Source: Sphingobacterium faecium (GTDB taxonomy: Bacteria; Bacteroidota; Bacteroidia; Sphingobacteriales; Sphingobacteriaceae). From it: 64,000 bases of DNA. Positions 1-9,989 of this stretch are shown here, in pieces (positions within the stretch are counted from its first letter, which is position 1; every line of letters begins with the position of its first letter). The stretch covers positions 248,001 through 312,000 of the forward strand of contig NZ_QBKH01000006.1 of NCBI RefSeq assembly GCF_003054045.1, in the 5' to 3' direction. Position numbers and translations under genes: made by a program. The notes beneath the pieces are model-generated. The model searched no databases. It was given only the letters and a program-made list of their open reading frames with translations, and was not told the DNA's origin.

Positions 1-2945
1 AGACCCATCATAAAAGTTCTGGTTTTTGGATAGACATTCCTTTCTTCAAAACCAGGTTCAAGTCCATTGATGTTCACCTCCGGATCCAATCCGGTATAAT
101 TTGTAAATACAAACAAGTCCCTTGCGGTAGCGTAAATACGAAGTGACTTAATAGGTTTGATGAGCTGAGGATGGAATGAGTAACCTATATTTAGTGCATC
201 AACTTTTAAGAATGTTCCTTTTTCAAGCCAATAATCACTCAATTCTTTTTCACCTTTGATATTTTTATGTTTGTCATAGGCTTCTGCCAAAACATTCTGT
301 CCTTTCACATTTGGCAAACTGTAGTACATATTGATCATATTAAATACATCATGTCCAATCCAACTACGCATATAGATACTTGCATCCCAGTTTTTATAAG
401 AGAACTGATTGTTCCAAGATAATTGAAGCGTTGGGATCGCATTGCCGACGAAGGCTTTATCGCCAACAGTTTTACTCCGTTCTCTAACATCAAATGTATT
501 TCCATCTTTGTCGTATAGCTGCCAGTAACCATCATCTGTAAATCCTGCAAATTTCCAAATGTAAAATCTTCCTATATCTTCGCCTGGATAAAGTCTCACT
601 GCTGATCCAGGAGAACCTGGCGCAGGAAAGTCTTTTCGATCAGTAAATGTTTGGCTGCCCCACAGGGTATTGAGGGTACTTTTATTATGAGACGCCACAA
701 TACCAGTACTATACGTGAAGTGCTCATTGGAGACTGCTTTGAAATTTAATTCAAATTCGTAACCCGTATTTTGCATGCTTCCCACATTCATCGTTGTTTT
801 ATCATGGATTGCTGGTGGTTGGGAGACGCTGATGTCATAAATAAGGTCATCTATTTTACGCTTATAGATGTCAATTCTTCCGCTCAGTTTATTTTCTAGA
901 ATTGAAAAATCTAGACCCAGATTATACTCTTTTTTTACTTCCCATTTGATATCAGGATTTTGATTGTGCATGACACCGTATGTTCTAAACCAATTACCAT
1001 CTTGTAAAAACCAGGTATCAGCACTATACATTCGGCTCGCTACTTTAGCGTCAAAACCTTCATTTCCGGTTTCACCATATCCTGCCCGCAATTTTAAATC
1101 ATTGATAAAACTAACATCACTTAAGAAGGGTTCTTGTGAGATACGCCATCCTGCAGATAGACCAGGAAAGAATCCCCATCTATTTTTGGGAGCAAACTTA
1201 CTAGAACCCTCATAACGTGCTGTCGCAGTCAGGATATAGCGATCCAAATAAGAGTAATTGACACGACCAAAAAAAGCAGCTAATTTCACCCAGGGATTGC
1301 GCCATGAGCCCATACCTGCTCTACCTTCCACTAAATAGCTCCCAGTTCCCATATCATTTTCTTTAATGCCATCTACAGGGAAATCAGAGTTATTGGCTGA
1401 AAATCCTTGACCATTAAAATCTTGATAACTGTAACCTGCGACCGCATTTACCGCATGATCTGCCCATCGATTATTGTAATTAACCGTCCATTCAAATACC
1501 CGGTCATTATATTTGTTATAGTATTGTGAAGCATTTCCATCTACACCATCCTGCCTTGATAATCGATGTTGAGCGGATCGATAATAAGTGCCATGTTCAG
1601 AATTGTTTTTAACCCCAATTGTTGCACTTGTGGTTAGATGTTCGGTGAGATTGAGCTTTAACGTACTATTGGCTAACAGATATTTAAATTGTTTTAAATC
1701 TGATCTCAGTTTCACTTCGGCCACTGGATTCCAATAATCATATCCACCCACTAGTACATTAAATCCGCTGACGTCATTGACATCATAAGGAGTCTCTGTT
1801 GGGTTAAGCACCATTGCCATATTGAAAATGTCATTATTGCTCCCAAACGCTTTTGCTTCATTGTAGCTTACATTGGTGTTTAGTTCAGCAAACCCGTCAA
1901 AAAACTTAAAGGATGAATTGATACGTCCACCGATTTCTTCCCTTTTAGATGTAATGGCCATACCGGTAGCATCTCGTTTTGTAAAGGTCGTGTACACATT
2001 GGCATTTTCAGATCCGCCACTGATGTTGACCACTTGTCTATGGCTAAATGGATTGTTATTTGTCACTTCATCGTACCAATCTGTTTTGTGTCCCAGGTCA
2101 TTACCGAGGCCATATTCAACAAATTTTTCAGCAGATAGGACTTCAGGTTTTTTGCGCACGGTTTCAATGAAATATTCTGAAGTAAAATTGACTTGTGCTT
2201 TTCCTATTTGAGGTCTTTTAGTTGTAATTAAAATAACGCCACCAGAAGCTCTAGTTCCATAAATCGCCGCGGCCGAAGCGTCTCGCAGCACATTAATTGA
2301 TTCAATGTCTTCCTTAGCAACCGAATTGATATCACCACCAGGTACACCATCAATCACAACCAAAGGACCCTGAGATGCATTGACCGAATTAACACCTCGT
2401 AGTTGCAAGGAAATTCCTCCATTGGGATCAGTCCCGTTGGTGGAGATGACGCTTAGCCCTGGAACTTTTCCTTGGATAGCAAGTAATGGTGAGACCGCAC
2501 CAGCGACCATGTCTTTTTGTTTGATGGTGGATACAGCACTGGTGAGTTCTTTTTTATCGATCGTACCATAACCAACTACGACAGCTTCTTCTAGGCTTTG
2601 TGCTACCGATATCATTTTGATATTGAGGACGGTTTCACCATTGTATCGAACCTCTTGTGTTGTAAATCCAATCATCTGGATGGAGATCACTTCATTTTTT
2701 TTGACATTGTTCAATTTGAAAATTCCATTCTGGTCCGAGGCGGTACTGTTGGGAGTACCTTTTACATGAATGGTAGCTCCGGCTAAAGGGCTTCCAGCTT
2801 CATCGGTGATACTACCGCTAAGTACTGACTGTAACTCATTACTGTAGTGGGTCATAGGCGATGCCATAGATGTGATCGCGTAGAAATTGGTACTAAACAG
2901 CAATAATTTGGTAGCTACTTTAAAATTGTTGATTTTAAATTTCAT
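1..2945 (-). CDS. SusC/RagA-family TonB-dependent outer-membrane receptor (3' end cut by window edge)
   Basis: The frame opens at an ATG and stays open to the window edge. It encodes about 981 residues with a signal peptide, then a carboxypeptidase-regulatory-like domain (ITDEAGSPLAGATIHVKG, then GFTTQE). A plug domain follows, with the SusC signatures LEEAVVVGYGT, LQLRGVNSVN, VVIDGVPGG and DASAAAIYGTRASGGVILITTK, ahead of a long beta barrel. The last visible residues read YPKTRTFMMG, the usual motif a few residues before a SusC C-terminus, so only about ten codons are missing. SusC proteins import glycans or peptides with a SusD lipoprotein; a susD gene would be expected just beyond the left edge. 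The substrate cannot be told from the sequence. Confidence 0.95.
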   Translation of the reverse strand, partial: MKFKINNFKVATKLLLFSTNFYAITSMASPMTHYSNELQSVLSGSITDEAGSPLAGATIHVKGTPNSTASDQNGIFKLNNVKKNEVISIQMIGFTTQEVRYNGETVLNIKMISVAQSLEEAVVVGYGTIDKKELTSAVSTIKQKDMVAGAVSPLLAIQGKVPGLSVISTNGTDPNGGISLQLRGVNSVNASQGPLVVIDGVPGGDINSVAKEDIESINVLRDASAAAIYGTRASGGVILITTKRPQIGKAQVNFTSEYFIETVRKKPEVLSAEKFVEYGLGNDLGHKTDWYDEVTNNNPFSHRQVVNISGGSENANVYTTFTKRDATGMAITSKREEIGGRINSSFKFFDGFAELNTNVSYNEAKAFGSNNDIFNMAMVLNPTETPYDVNDVSGFNVLVGGYDYWNPVAEVKLRSDLKQFKYLLANSTLKLNLTEHLTTSATIGVKNNSEHGTYYRSAQHRLSRQDGVDGNASQYYNKYNDRVFEWTVNYNNRWADHAVNAVAGYSYQDFNGQGFSANNSDFPVDGIKENDMGTGSYLVEGRAGMGSWRNPWVKLAAFFGRVNYSYLDRYILTATARYEGSSKFAPKNRWGFFPGLSAGWRISQEPFLSDVSFINDLKLRAGYGETGNEGFDAKVASRMYSADTWFLQDGNWFRTYGVMHNQNPDIKWEVKKEYNLGLDFSILENKLSGRIDIYKRKIDDLIYDISVSQPPAIHDKTTMNVGSMQNTGYEFELNFKAVSNEHFTYSTGIVASHNKSTLNTLWGSQTFTDRKDFPAPGSPGSAVRLYPGEDIGRFYIWKFAGFTDDGYWQLYDKDGNTFDVRERSKTVGDKAFVGNAIPTLQLSWNNQFSYKNWDASIYMRSWIGHDVFNMINMYYSLPNVKGQNVLAEAYDKHKNIKGEKELSDYWLEKGTFLKVDALNIGYSFHPQLIKPIKSLRIYATARDLFVFTNYTGLDPEVNINGLEPGFEERNVYPKTRTFMMG

Positions 2946-3489
2946 AAGCTAAAAGGTTTATAAGAGGTGTTTAAAATTATTGGTGAAGATTATTTTGAGT
3001 ATAATCCGTTAGATATTGAAGTCAATACGCCGTAGCAATAATAGGAGCTTATTAAGTATTTAATAATTATCATAGTTGGTTTGGTTATAATCCTCAAATT
3101 GAGAAATTTTTAAACTTTAAACCTTATGGTGAGACATTTTGATATGATTATGAGACGATTTGCTTGCATTTTATCTTTTTAGGTAAAAAAGTATAAAATC
3201 ATAATAAAATAATGCTGATCTCACTTTTTGAAATTGATGGTCCTAATCTATCCTGTTAAAGATTGTTTTTGGATTATGAACAAGCACTTGTGTTTGCTTA
3301 TTTCAACGTATAGATACGTATTTAAAGTTGTTGGGAGAAAGATTTAAATTTAGATGTACAATGGGATTGTTTTTCTATGTAAATATAAAGCGTCTATATC
3401 GCAATTGTGTTTAATCAACTGAAATAGACTTTTAGAAAAATAATAATAGAAACTAAGATCATTTAGATTGGATGATGTCTTCACGCCAT
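2946..3489. other. Intergenic region upstream of the SusC gene
   Basis: AT-rich stretch of about 540 bases with no convincing reading frame. It must hold the SusC promoter, but I found no clean TAnnTTTG box on the minus strand and no strong inverted repeat. Confidence 0.5.
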
Positions 3490-3888
3490 TTACATGTTTT
3501 TCGGAGGACAGATCTTATAGTTTTTATCTTTGTCCAATAAGAAAGCAAGAGTAACGCCAACGATATAACCTATTAAATCTGACCATAGGAATCCTTGTCC
3601 AAATACCAGACGAAGTATTGGGTTATTTCTGATATAGATCAAAAAGGGATATTGTACCAATTGCAAGCATTCAATGAAAAAACAAAAAACAACCGCTGTT
3701 GTAAAGGAGAATAAATTTGAACGATCATAAAATAGAAACCTAGAGAGCCAGTAGACCATCACAGCATAAAGTATATCACCCGTTACAGCTGGAATAAAGG
3801 TCAATTTTCTAGAAGCTAAGCCTACTATTATTGTTATTATAGCAAGGTAAAGATACTTTATCTTTTTATTTCTCAGGTTAGTTATCAT
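3490..3888 (-). CDS. DUF2809 family small membrane protein
   Basis: A 132-residue, very hydrophobic protein with about four membrane segments. Features matching DUF2809 as I know it are LGLASRK-like GLASRKL near residue 25, GDILYAVMVYWLSRFL, FIECLQLVQ and the C-terminal FGQGFLWSDLIGYIVGV. The function of the family is unknown; it is an inner-membrane protein. It stands alone between the SusC gene and a divergent Crp-type regulator. Confidence 0.7.
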   Translation of the reverse strand: MITNLRNKKIKYLYLAIITIIVGLASRKLTFIPAVTGDILYAVMVYWLSRFLFYDRSNLFSFTTAVVFCFFIECLQLVQYPFLIYIRNNPILRLVFGQGFLWSDLIGYIVGVTLAFLLDKDKNYKICPPKNM

Positions 3889-4081
3889 GAATGATTGCGA
3901 TTACTATTTTTGATATTAACGTCAAGAATTTTTAATTACTGTGCTTGTAAACCTCTCGTAGGCTGATCTTAATTGCGAAAGTAGTTAAATATTTCGGAGA
4001 AGTGAATAAGTCGGATAATAGAACTTGAGTAGTGAGAGTAGGAACAATTGTGTAATTTAGCCAATAGCAATACAATTGGAT

Positions 4082-4654
4082 ATGGATGATTTTTTGAAAC
4101 ACGTAAATTCTTATTACCCCCTTTCAGAGCAAACAGCTGATGCTGTTAAGGCCATTTGCAAAATACAATCTTTCAAAAAGAATGATTTAATTTTAAGCGC
4201 AGGTGATCGGGCACGATATTATTATTTCATCCGCAAAGGTTTGTTGGGGTATTATACTGTTGATGACGATGGTCGTGCTATTTTCAAACTGTTTTTTGAA
4301 GAAAATAGCTTTGTTGCTTCTACATCGGCGATCATTGAAAATAAGCCCAGTACATTTAGTATCGTCGCTTTAGAAGATTGTGAATTAGTGATGTATTCTG
4401 CTCAAGTTTTCCGTGAGCTAGTGGTCAAATATCATGATTTGGCCTTGTTTCAAATTCATTATTTAGAGAAAAATTGGGTTGTGAAGAAGGAACCTTTAGA
4501 AATTGGTCTAAAATGGGATACAGCAAAAATCCGTTACATTAAACTTTATGAAAATCAGAAATTGTATCAACGACTTAAACAACATCATATTGCTTCATAT
4601 TTAGGTATTACACCAACTCAATTAAGCCGTATACGTAAAGAGTTAAATTTCTAA
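4082..4654 (+). CDS. Crp/Fnr family transcriptional regulator
   Basis: About 190 residues. An N-terminal cyclic-nucleotide-binding-like jelly roll covers residues 10-120 (ILSAGDRARYYYFIRKGLL is the typical beta segment). A C-terminal helical part ends in a helix-turn-helix (IASYLGITPTQLSRIRKEL). The frame extends six bases upstream to a TTG, but the ATG used here is the better start. Bacteroidota carry many such paralogues, often local regulators of stress or efflux genes. It lies 71 bases upstream of the esterase-exporter pair in the same direction, so regulation of those genes is possible but unproven. No conserved cAMP-contact residues were checked. Confidence 0.88.
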   Translation: MDDFLKHVNSYYPLSEQTADAVKAICKIQSFKKNDLILSAGDRARYYYFIRKGLLGYYTVDDDGRAIFKLFFEENSFVASTSAIIENKPSTFSIVALEDCELVMYSAQVFRELVVKYHDLALFQIHYLEKNWVVKKEPLEIGLKWDTAKIRYIKLYENQKLYQRLKQHHIASYLGITPTQLSRIRKELNF

Positions 4655-4725
4655 TCTCTCAACATATGTAAACGTTTTTCATCTTTTGAACCTAGACCTT
4701 TGTCCTGGATTAAAATAAAAAGAAG

Positions 4726-5547
4726 ATGAAAAAAACAGCAATGACATGCTTTATTTTTGTAATTATACTACCTGTTTTTGGACAACAGATTATCCATGAG
4801 CAAGTATATAGTGCAAAAATGCAAAAGAAAGTTCCGGTAGTCATTATCACGCCTAACATCGTAAAAGGGAAAAGCTATAAAACGGTTTATATTTTACATG
4901 GTTATAGTGGCAATTCCGAAAGAACTTATCAGCAGGACATCCCTGATCTAACCACAAAATCACAGATTTTTCAAACCATTTATATTTTACCTGATGGTAA
5001 TTTTAACAGCTGGTATGTCGATAGCCCTATTGATACTGGATCACAGTATCAAACTTTTATAGGAGATGAATTGGTGAAATATGTAGACGCTCATTATCCA
5101 GTCGTTTCTAATAGGGCAAGTAGGGGTATTTTGGGATGGAGTATGGGTGGTTATGGTGCAATTAACATAGGTGTTACCTTTTCACATGTGTTTTCTCTAG
5201 TTGGGAGTTCATGCGGTGCATTGGATTTTGCCCAATTTGGTGAAGCCTATCATCAATATCAAGTTGATCAAGTATTAGGTGCATATCAACAATTAGATCG
5301 ATCATACTTGACTTCCAATAAGATCGGGAAAATGAAAAATGCAGATCAATTTTACATTTTGGACTGCGGTATTGAAGATGAACAGATGATCGGTATGAAT
5401 AGAAGCTTTCATAATCAGTTGATAGAGGCAAATGTGGACCACATCTACCAAGAATCAAAGGGTGCTCATGATACCTCTTATTGGAGCAGATCGCTTTCTA
5501 ATCAATTGGCCTTATTTGAAAATTACTTTTATTATGAAAAATTTTAG
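4726..5547 (+). CDS. Secreted alpha/beta-hydrolase esterase (esterase D / PF00756 type)
   Basis: A 273-residue protein with a signal peptide (cleavage likely after about residue 19, PVFGQQ). The fold is that of the putative-esterase family: oxyanion segment ILHGYSGN, nucleophile elbow GWSMGGYGA with Ser139, a likely acid in ILDCGIEDE (Asp213 or Asp218) and catalytic His248 in GAHDTSYW. Members hydrolyse acyl esters, including feruloyl, acetyl and S-formylglutathione esters. The signal peptide points to a periplasmic or surface role. Its last 14 bases overlap the start of the downstream exporter gene, which suggests coupled translation. Confidence 0.88.
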   Translation: MKKTAMTCFIFVIILPVFGQQIIHEQVYSAKMQKKVPVVIITPNIVKGKSYKTVYILHGYSGNSERTYQQDIPDLTTKSQIFQTIYILPDGNFNSWYVDSPIDTGSQYQTFIGDELVKYVDAHYPVVSNRASRGILGWSMGGYGAINIGVTFSHVFSLVGSSCGALDFAQFGEAYHQYQVDQVLGAYQQLDRSYLTSNKIGKMKNADQFYILDCGIEDEQMIGMNRSFHNQLIEANVDHIYQESKGAHDTSYWSRSLSNQLALFENYFYYEKF

Positions 5548-6418
5548 AGCAGTTATTTATGTGCTATTGGGAGCCATTAGTTATGGATTATTGGCGACAA
5601 TTGTCAAATATGCGAATGGCTTAGGTATTGGAACAAGCGCACTTACATTTTGGCAATTTTTTATTGGATTTATATTTTTATTAGGTCTAGACTTAATTTG
5701 GAAAAAAAGAGCAGGAGTGGCGAAGACGGTGGTATCTTTTAAATCAAAGTCAAGGTTGCTGCTTTGGGGAACATCGCTTGGACTTACAACAACGCTATAC
5801 TATCTATCGATTCAATATGTTCCTGTATCCGTAGGGATTATACTGCTCATGCAGTCCATCTGGATTAGTCTCATTGTTGAGATTGTCGTTCATAAAAAAA
5901 GACCAAATACGATTAAGATTATTGGTGTGATCATCGTTTTGATTGGTACATTGTTTGCAACAAACATTTTTGATGCGGAATTTAACCTCAGTGCAAAAGG
6001 TCTTCTATTGGGGTTCGGAGCAGGAGCTTCCTATACGGTATCACTGTTTGCATCAAGCTCTGTTGCTTTGGATGTGCCTAGTCATATTCGCAGCAAATAT
6101 TTAGTTATGGGAGGTTTGCTTTTGATTATTCTATTTTGGAATATTCATATCGTTGAACAGATGAGTTTGGATAGCTTATATTGGGGAACTGTGATTGCTA
6201 TCTTTGGAACTATTTTACCTCCACTTCTTTTCACAAAAGGTATTCCACAGGTGGGAATTTCGTTGGGTAATATTTTTGCTAGTCTGGAAATTCCTGTATC
6301 GATTCTATCTGCAGTTATCATTTTACATGAGTCTGTTGTCATGGTTCAATGGACTGGTATCATATTGATTTTGTTTGCAATTGTATTGATGAATAAAAAA
6401 ATAAAAACTTATTCTTAA
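5534..6418 (+). CDS. EamA/DMT-superfamily transporter
   Basis: About 294 residues and some ten membrane helices arranged as two EamA repeats (first repeat from AISYGLLATIVKYANG, second from LLLGFGAGASYTVSLFASS). The frame opens about 100 bases earlier inside the esterase gene, but MKNFRAVIYVLLG at the overlap is the natural N-terminus because it begins the first helix. DMT proteins export or exchange small metabolites such as amino acids. Overlap with the esterase suggests a two-gene operon, so a product of the esterase or a related metabolite could be the cargo; that is inference. Confidence 0.88.
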   Translation: MKNFRAVIYVLLGAISYGLLATIVKYANGLGIGTSALTFWQFFIGFIFLLGLDLIWKKRAGVAKTVVSFKSKSRLLLWGTSLGLTTTLYYLSIQYVPVSVGIILLMQSIWISLIVEIVVHKKRPNTIKIIGVIIVLIGTLFATNIFDAEFNLSAKGLLLGFGAGASYTVSLFASSSVALDVPSHIRSKYLVMGGLLLIILFWNIHIVEQMSLDSLYWGTVIAIFGTILPPLLFTKGIPQVGISLGNIFASLEIPVSILSAVIILHESVVMVQWTGIILILFAIVLMNKKIKTYS

Positions 6419-6441
6419 ATGATGATTATGCAAGTCTAATC

Positions 6442-6474
6442 ATAGAGACGTTTGTAACATGCAAACGTCTCTAT
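6442..6474. terminator. Hairpin between convergent genes
   Basis: Thirteen-base perfect inverted repeat (ATAGAGACGTTTG and its complement) with a seven-base loop, lying between the stop codons of the exporter (+) and the aldehyde dehydrogenase (-). There is no T tract, so it is a probable bidirectional transcription end rather than a textbook terminator. Confidence 0.6.
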
Positions 6475-6509
6475 CGTGATATATATTGAATCCGCTATCA
6501 CGGTCTATT

Positions 6510-7874
6510 TTAAAGTAATCTTTTAATCCATTTTAATTTTGTCTCTGTGTAAGGTGGATATTTAATATTGGGCTCACCCCATGTCGCTTTTTTCAAGACT
6601 GATTTTTGATGTGTAAAACACTGAAATCCAGCTTCACCATGATAGTTGCCGATGCCTGAATTACCTACCCCACCAAAAGGAAGATATTCATTGGCGACAT
6701 GCATGATTGTATCATTAATACATCCGCCACCAAAAGATAGGTATTCAAGAAACATTTCTTTTTCTAATGATTCGTTACTGAATAAATAAGCCGACAGTGG
6801 TTTTTCTTGTTGGCTGATGATTTGATAAGTTTGCTCTAGATCTATGTAGGTCAATATAGGTAGGATGGGTCCAAATATTTCTTCTTGCATCACTTGATCT
6901 TCCCAACTGACATCAGTCATAATAGTAGGTGCAAAATGAAGCAGTTCCGGATTGTTTTTCCCGCTGATATAAGCGACCTTATCTTTATTGATCATCTGCT
7001 CGAGACGGTCATAATTGCGTCTATTGATGATGCTTACATAGTGATCTGAATGTTCCGTATAGCGTATTTCTTCTAATACTATTTTGATCATTTGCAATAC
7101 CTGATCTTTGATCGACTCGTGGACATATAGGTAATCTGGAGCAATACAAGTCTGTCCGCTATTGAGAAATTTTCCCCATATCAAACGCTTAACGGCAACT
7201 TTTAGATCTGCTGAAGGGGTTATAATCGCTGGTGATTTACCTCCAAGTTCCAATGTCACGGGACATAAGTGTTTAGCAGCAGCTTGATACACGATTTTGC
7301 CGACTTTAGGACTTCCTGTAAAGAAAATTTTATCATAACGCAGTTCCAATAGAGCGGTAGTTTCTGGTATGCCACCCTTGATCACATAGAGATACTCTTT
7401 TGGAAAATTTGTATTGATAAGCTCTTCCATGAACAGCATGGTCTGCTCAGGAAGTTCACTTGGTTTGATCATAGCCGTATTACCTCCTGCTATCGCACTA
7501 ACCAGAGGCGCTAGTGTCAATTGGTATGGATAATTCCATGCTCCGATAAGGAGTGTAATTCCTAAAGGATCTGAATATCGATAACTCTTTCCGGGTAGAT
7601 TTGCCAAGTTTGTGCGAACTCGTTTGGGCTTTGCCAGTCTATCGAGGTGTTTTAAATAGAAATCTATTTCGGAATAAATAATAGTCAGTTCATTGGTATA
7701 AGTTTCGAAAGGAGATTTTCGAAAATCTTTGTAAATAGCATCATAACATTTTTCTTCGTTGGATTTAAGTAGTTCCTTTAATTTGAAGAGTTGTTGTTTT
7801 CTGAAATTAATAGATTTGGTAGCTCCTGATAGGAAGAATTGTCTTTGAGACTCATGTATCTGTTGTAAATCCAT
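6510..7874 (-). CDS. Class-3-like NAD(P)-dependent aldehyde dehydrogenase
   Basis: The 454 residues match the compact ALDH3-type subfamily (fatty or aromatic aldehyde dehydrogenases). Key residues are visible: Asn114 in GAWNYPYQL, FTGSPKVG as the cofactor-binding turn, general base Glu209 in LELGGKSP and nucleophile Cys243 in NSGQTCIAPDY. The C-terminal NDTIMHVANEYLPFGGVGNSG is typical. It oxidises aldehydes to acids and may detoxify lipid-peroxidation aldehydes. It sits 32 bases downstream of the glutathione peroxidase gene on the same strand, consistent with an oxidative-damage operon. Confidence 0.93.
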   Translation of the reverse strand: MDLQQIHESQRQFFLSGATKSINFRKQQLFKLKELLKSNEEKCYDAIYKDFRKSPFETYTNELTIIYSEIDFYLKHLDRLAKPKRVRTNLANLPGKSYRYSDPLGITLLIGAWNYPYQLTLAPLVSAIAGGNTAMIKPSELPEQTMLFMEELINTNFPKEYLYVIKGGIPETTALLELRYDKIFFTGSPKVGKIVYQAAAKHLCPVTLELGGKSPAIITPSADLKVAVKRLIWGKFLNSGQTCIAPDYLYVHESIKDQVLQMIKIVLEEIRYTEHSDHYVSIINRRNYDRLEQMINKDKVAYISGKNNPELLHFAPTIMTDVSWEDQVMQEEIFGPILPILTYIDLEQTYQIISQQEKPLSAYLFSNESLEKEMFLEYLSFGGGCINDTIMHVANEYLPFGGVGNSGIGNYHGEAGFQCFTHQKSVLKKATWGEPNIKYPPYTETKLKWIKRLL

Positions 7875-7906
7875 ATATTTAATATGTGTAGCCTCTATTG
7901 TTATTT

Positions 7907-8494
7907 TTAATTTTCGACTGCTTTAATAAATTCGGTATCCATAGGAGAAATACTTGGCCCAAAATAATGAGTTAGATTTCCATTCTCATCAACGATATAT
8001 TTGCTGAAATTCCAATCTGGTGCATGATCATTCCATCCATTATACGAGGCATTTGTTAACCATTGAAATACGGAGTGCTGTGCGCTGTCTTTGATGACTG
8101 TCGTTTTTTTAGCAACAGGAAATGAAAGTCCGAAATTTAACTGACAAAATTGTGTAATTTCAGCATCACTACCTTGTTCTTGACTACCAAAATCATTAGC
8201 TGGAAAAGCAATTATAGCAACTTGATCGCCTAACTTTTCATGTAATTGTTGTAATTCTTCATATTGACGGGTATAACCACAGTCAGATGCTGTGTTTACC
8301 AATATTACTTTTTTTCCTTTAAGATTGGAAAAATCTAATTGTTGACCATTGCTTTTTATTATATTTAAATGGTAAAATGACTCCGGAGTTTCTTTTTCGG
8401 GTTTGTTGTAACGAATTGTCCCCATCTTTCCTGATTTGGAAATCTTTTTGATCAGAGGGTAGAGGATATGCATTATTTTTTGCTTTAAATTCAT
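7907..8494 (-). CDS. Glutathione peroxidase family thiol peroxidase
   Basis: About 195 residues from the chosen ATG; the frame also contains an ATG 60 bases upstream. I prefer the shorter form because MNLKQKIMHILYPL resembles the N-terminus of related Bacteroidota proteins. Family motifs are NTASDCGYTRQYEELQQLH with the peroxidatic Cys (Cys72 of the short form), FPANDFGSQEQG and PDWNFSKY holding the active-site Trp and Asn. FCQLNF supplies a possible second Cys. Bacterial members usually reduce peroxides with thioredoxin rather than glutathione. It precedes the aldehyde dehydrogenase in a likely operon. Confidence 0.9.
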   Translation of the reverse strand: MNLKQKIMHILYPLIKKISKSGKMGTIRYNKPEKETPESFYHLNIIKSNGQQLDFSNLKGKKVILVNTASDCGYTRQYEELQQLHEKLGDQVAIIAFPANDFGSQEQGSDAEITQFCQLNFGLSFPVAKKTTVIKDSAQHSVFQWLTNASYNGWNDHAPDWNFSKYIVDENGNLTHYFGPSISPMDTEFIKAVEN

Positions 8495-8554
8495 AGTGAA
8501 AGACTTTTGATGTGTGATACCGGTTATTTTTTCGAAATCAGTTGTGAAAAACAT

Positions 8555-8920
8555 GGAGTCCTTTAAAAAATATTTTAAATAGCGACTGCAGGAACTAAGT
8601 TACAAATAAATAGTTTGTCTGTAGTGAGATGCTTGTGCCTCTTGAATTCATTAGAATAAATTTTAAAAATGAAGTTATTATAACAAATCACCATATCATA
8701 AGTCTTTGTTAATTTCTAAAGGTAAAAGACAGATCATCTTTACATAATCAAAACTAGCATGTTTGCTATTAAAAAATAAAATATCAGTTACTATTGTCTT
8801 GACACAAGATATCTATAATGAGGGTTCAAATTGAAATAAATTGTTGAAAGTACTTGATCGAGTGCTGTGGATAGAAGCGTTGAGTATACATGGACTGCTT
8901 CGTGCGGATGGATTATTTAA
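8555..8920. other. Intergenic region without recognisable genes
   Basis: AT-rich, with stops in all frames. It should contain the promoter of the peroxidase-dehydrogenase pair on the minus strand at its low-coordinate end. No clear promoter box or repeat was found. Confidence 0.5.
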
Positions 8921-8966
8921 AACAGAAAAAGGAGAAGTCTACGTATTTTCTTCTCCTTTTTCTGTT
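8921..8966 (-). terminator. Strong hairpin terminator of the redox operon
   Basis: A perfect 17-base inverted repeat (AACAGAAAAAGGAGAAG and its complement) with a 12-base loop begins 28 bases after the stop of the aldo/keto reductase gene. A-rich and T-rich tracts lie within the stem, which suits termination on either strand. Confidence 0.8.
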
Positions 8967-8993
8967 GTACTTGAATGTAATACCTTATAAAAA

Positions 8994-9977
8994 TTAAAGC
9001 TTTGAAAGCTGATTATTGATGAAGATTAATTCTTCTGTGCTGATGTTGATGTCCATTGCTTTAGCATTGGCAACAGATTGTTCAGCATTTCGAGAACCAG
9101 CCAATACAACTGTTATGGCAGGTTGAAGTGTTGTCCAGCGTAGTACCAATTGTGCTACAGATACTTTCTTATTTTGCGCAATAGGCTCAAGTGAGGCCAG
9201 TAAATTCTTTACTTTTTCAAGATTAAATTGAGAAAAATAGTCATTACGATGATCATTTTCTTTTAATTTACTTTCATTAAAATATTTACCTGTTAACAAA
9301 CCTCGTTCCATGGGGCTGTAGACTATGATTCCTGTTTTGGTGTCGAATGCATAGGGTACCAAATCATGCTCAATACCACGGTTGAGCATACTATAGGAAA
9401 CTTGATTACTGGCTAATTGGATTGTTTCTGACGCCTCTTTTAATTGTGGTATGTCGTAATTACATACTCCGGCAGCACGTATTTTTCCTTGTTCAATCAG
9501 TAACTCCAAAGCCTCCATAGTTTCGCTGATGGGAGTTGTCGAATCTGGCCAATGTACTTGTAGCAGGTCGATGTAATCTGTCCCCAAGCGTTTGAGACTC
9601 TCTTCAACTTCTTTCATGATATTAGCCTTTGAAGTATATTTAAACACAGGAACAGCTTGCCCATTTTCTTCTGCGTCAAAGAAAAATGCTCCTTTACCTC
9701 GATTACTACCATCCCAAACTAATCCAAATTTAGTCAATAACTGTATTTTTGATCTGTCTTTTCCTTTGATGGCTTCACCGATCATTTCTTCGCTCAAACC
9801 AAATCCATAGAATGGAGCAGTATCGATACTGCTAACACCATAATCAAGTGATGCATGTATGGCAGCAATAGAATCTTTCTTTTCATTTCCGCCCCACATA
9901 TTTCCTCCAATGGCAAATGCTCCGTAAGTGATTGCTGATAATTCTAGGGTTGTATTTCCTAATCTTCTATATTCCAT
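8994..9977 (-). CDS. Aldo/keto reductase
   Basis: A 327-residue TIM-barrel NADPH-dependent oxidoreductase. The catalytic tetrad is visible: Asp52 and Tyr57 in SSIDTAPFYGFG, Lys83 in QLLTKFGLVWD and His142 in LLQVHWPD. The C-terminal VVLAGSRNAEQ is the usual 2'-phosphate-binding region. It lies 12 bases downstream of the quinol monooxygenase gene and closes a three-gene operon. The physiological carbonyl substrate is not evident; with quinone enzymes upstream, removal of reactive carbonyls is a reasonable guess. Confidence 0.92.
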   Translation of the reverse strand: MEYRRLGNTTLELSAITYGAFAIGGNMWGGNEKKDSIAAIHASLDYGVSSIDTAPFYGFGLSEEMIGEAIKGKDRSKIQLLTKFGLVWDGSNRGKGAFFFDAEENGQAVPVFKYTSKANIMKEVEESLKRLGTDYIDLLQVHWPDSTTPISETMEALELLIEQGKIRAAGVCNYDIPQLKEASETIQLASNQVSYSMLNRGIEHDLVPYAFDTKTGIIVYSPMERGLLTGKYFNESKLKENDHRNDYFSQFNLEKVKNLLASLEPIAQNKKVSVAQLVLRWTTLQPAITVVLAGSRNAEQSVANAKAMDINISTEELIFINNQLSKL

Positions 9978-9989
9978 GATGTTATTTTT

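Noticed and set aside
1873..2211. Plus-strand reading frame of 112 codons
   Set aside because: It lies antisense to the SusC receptor gene, whose frame has strong family motifs.
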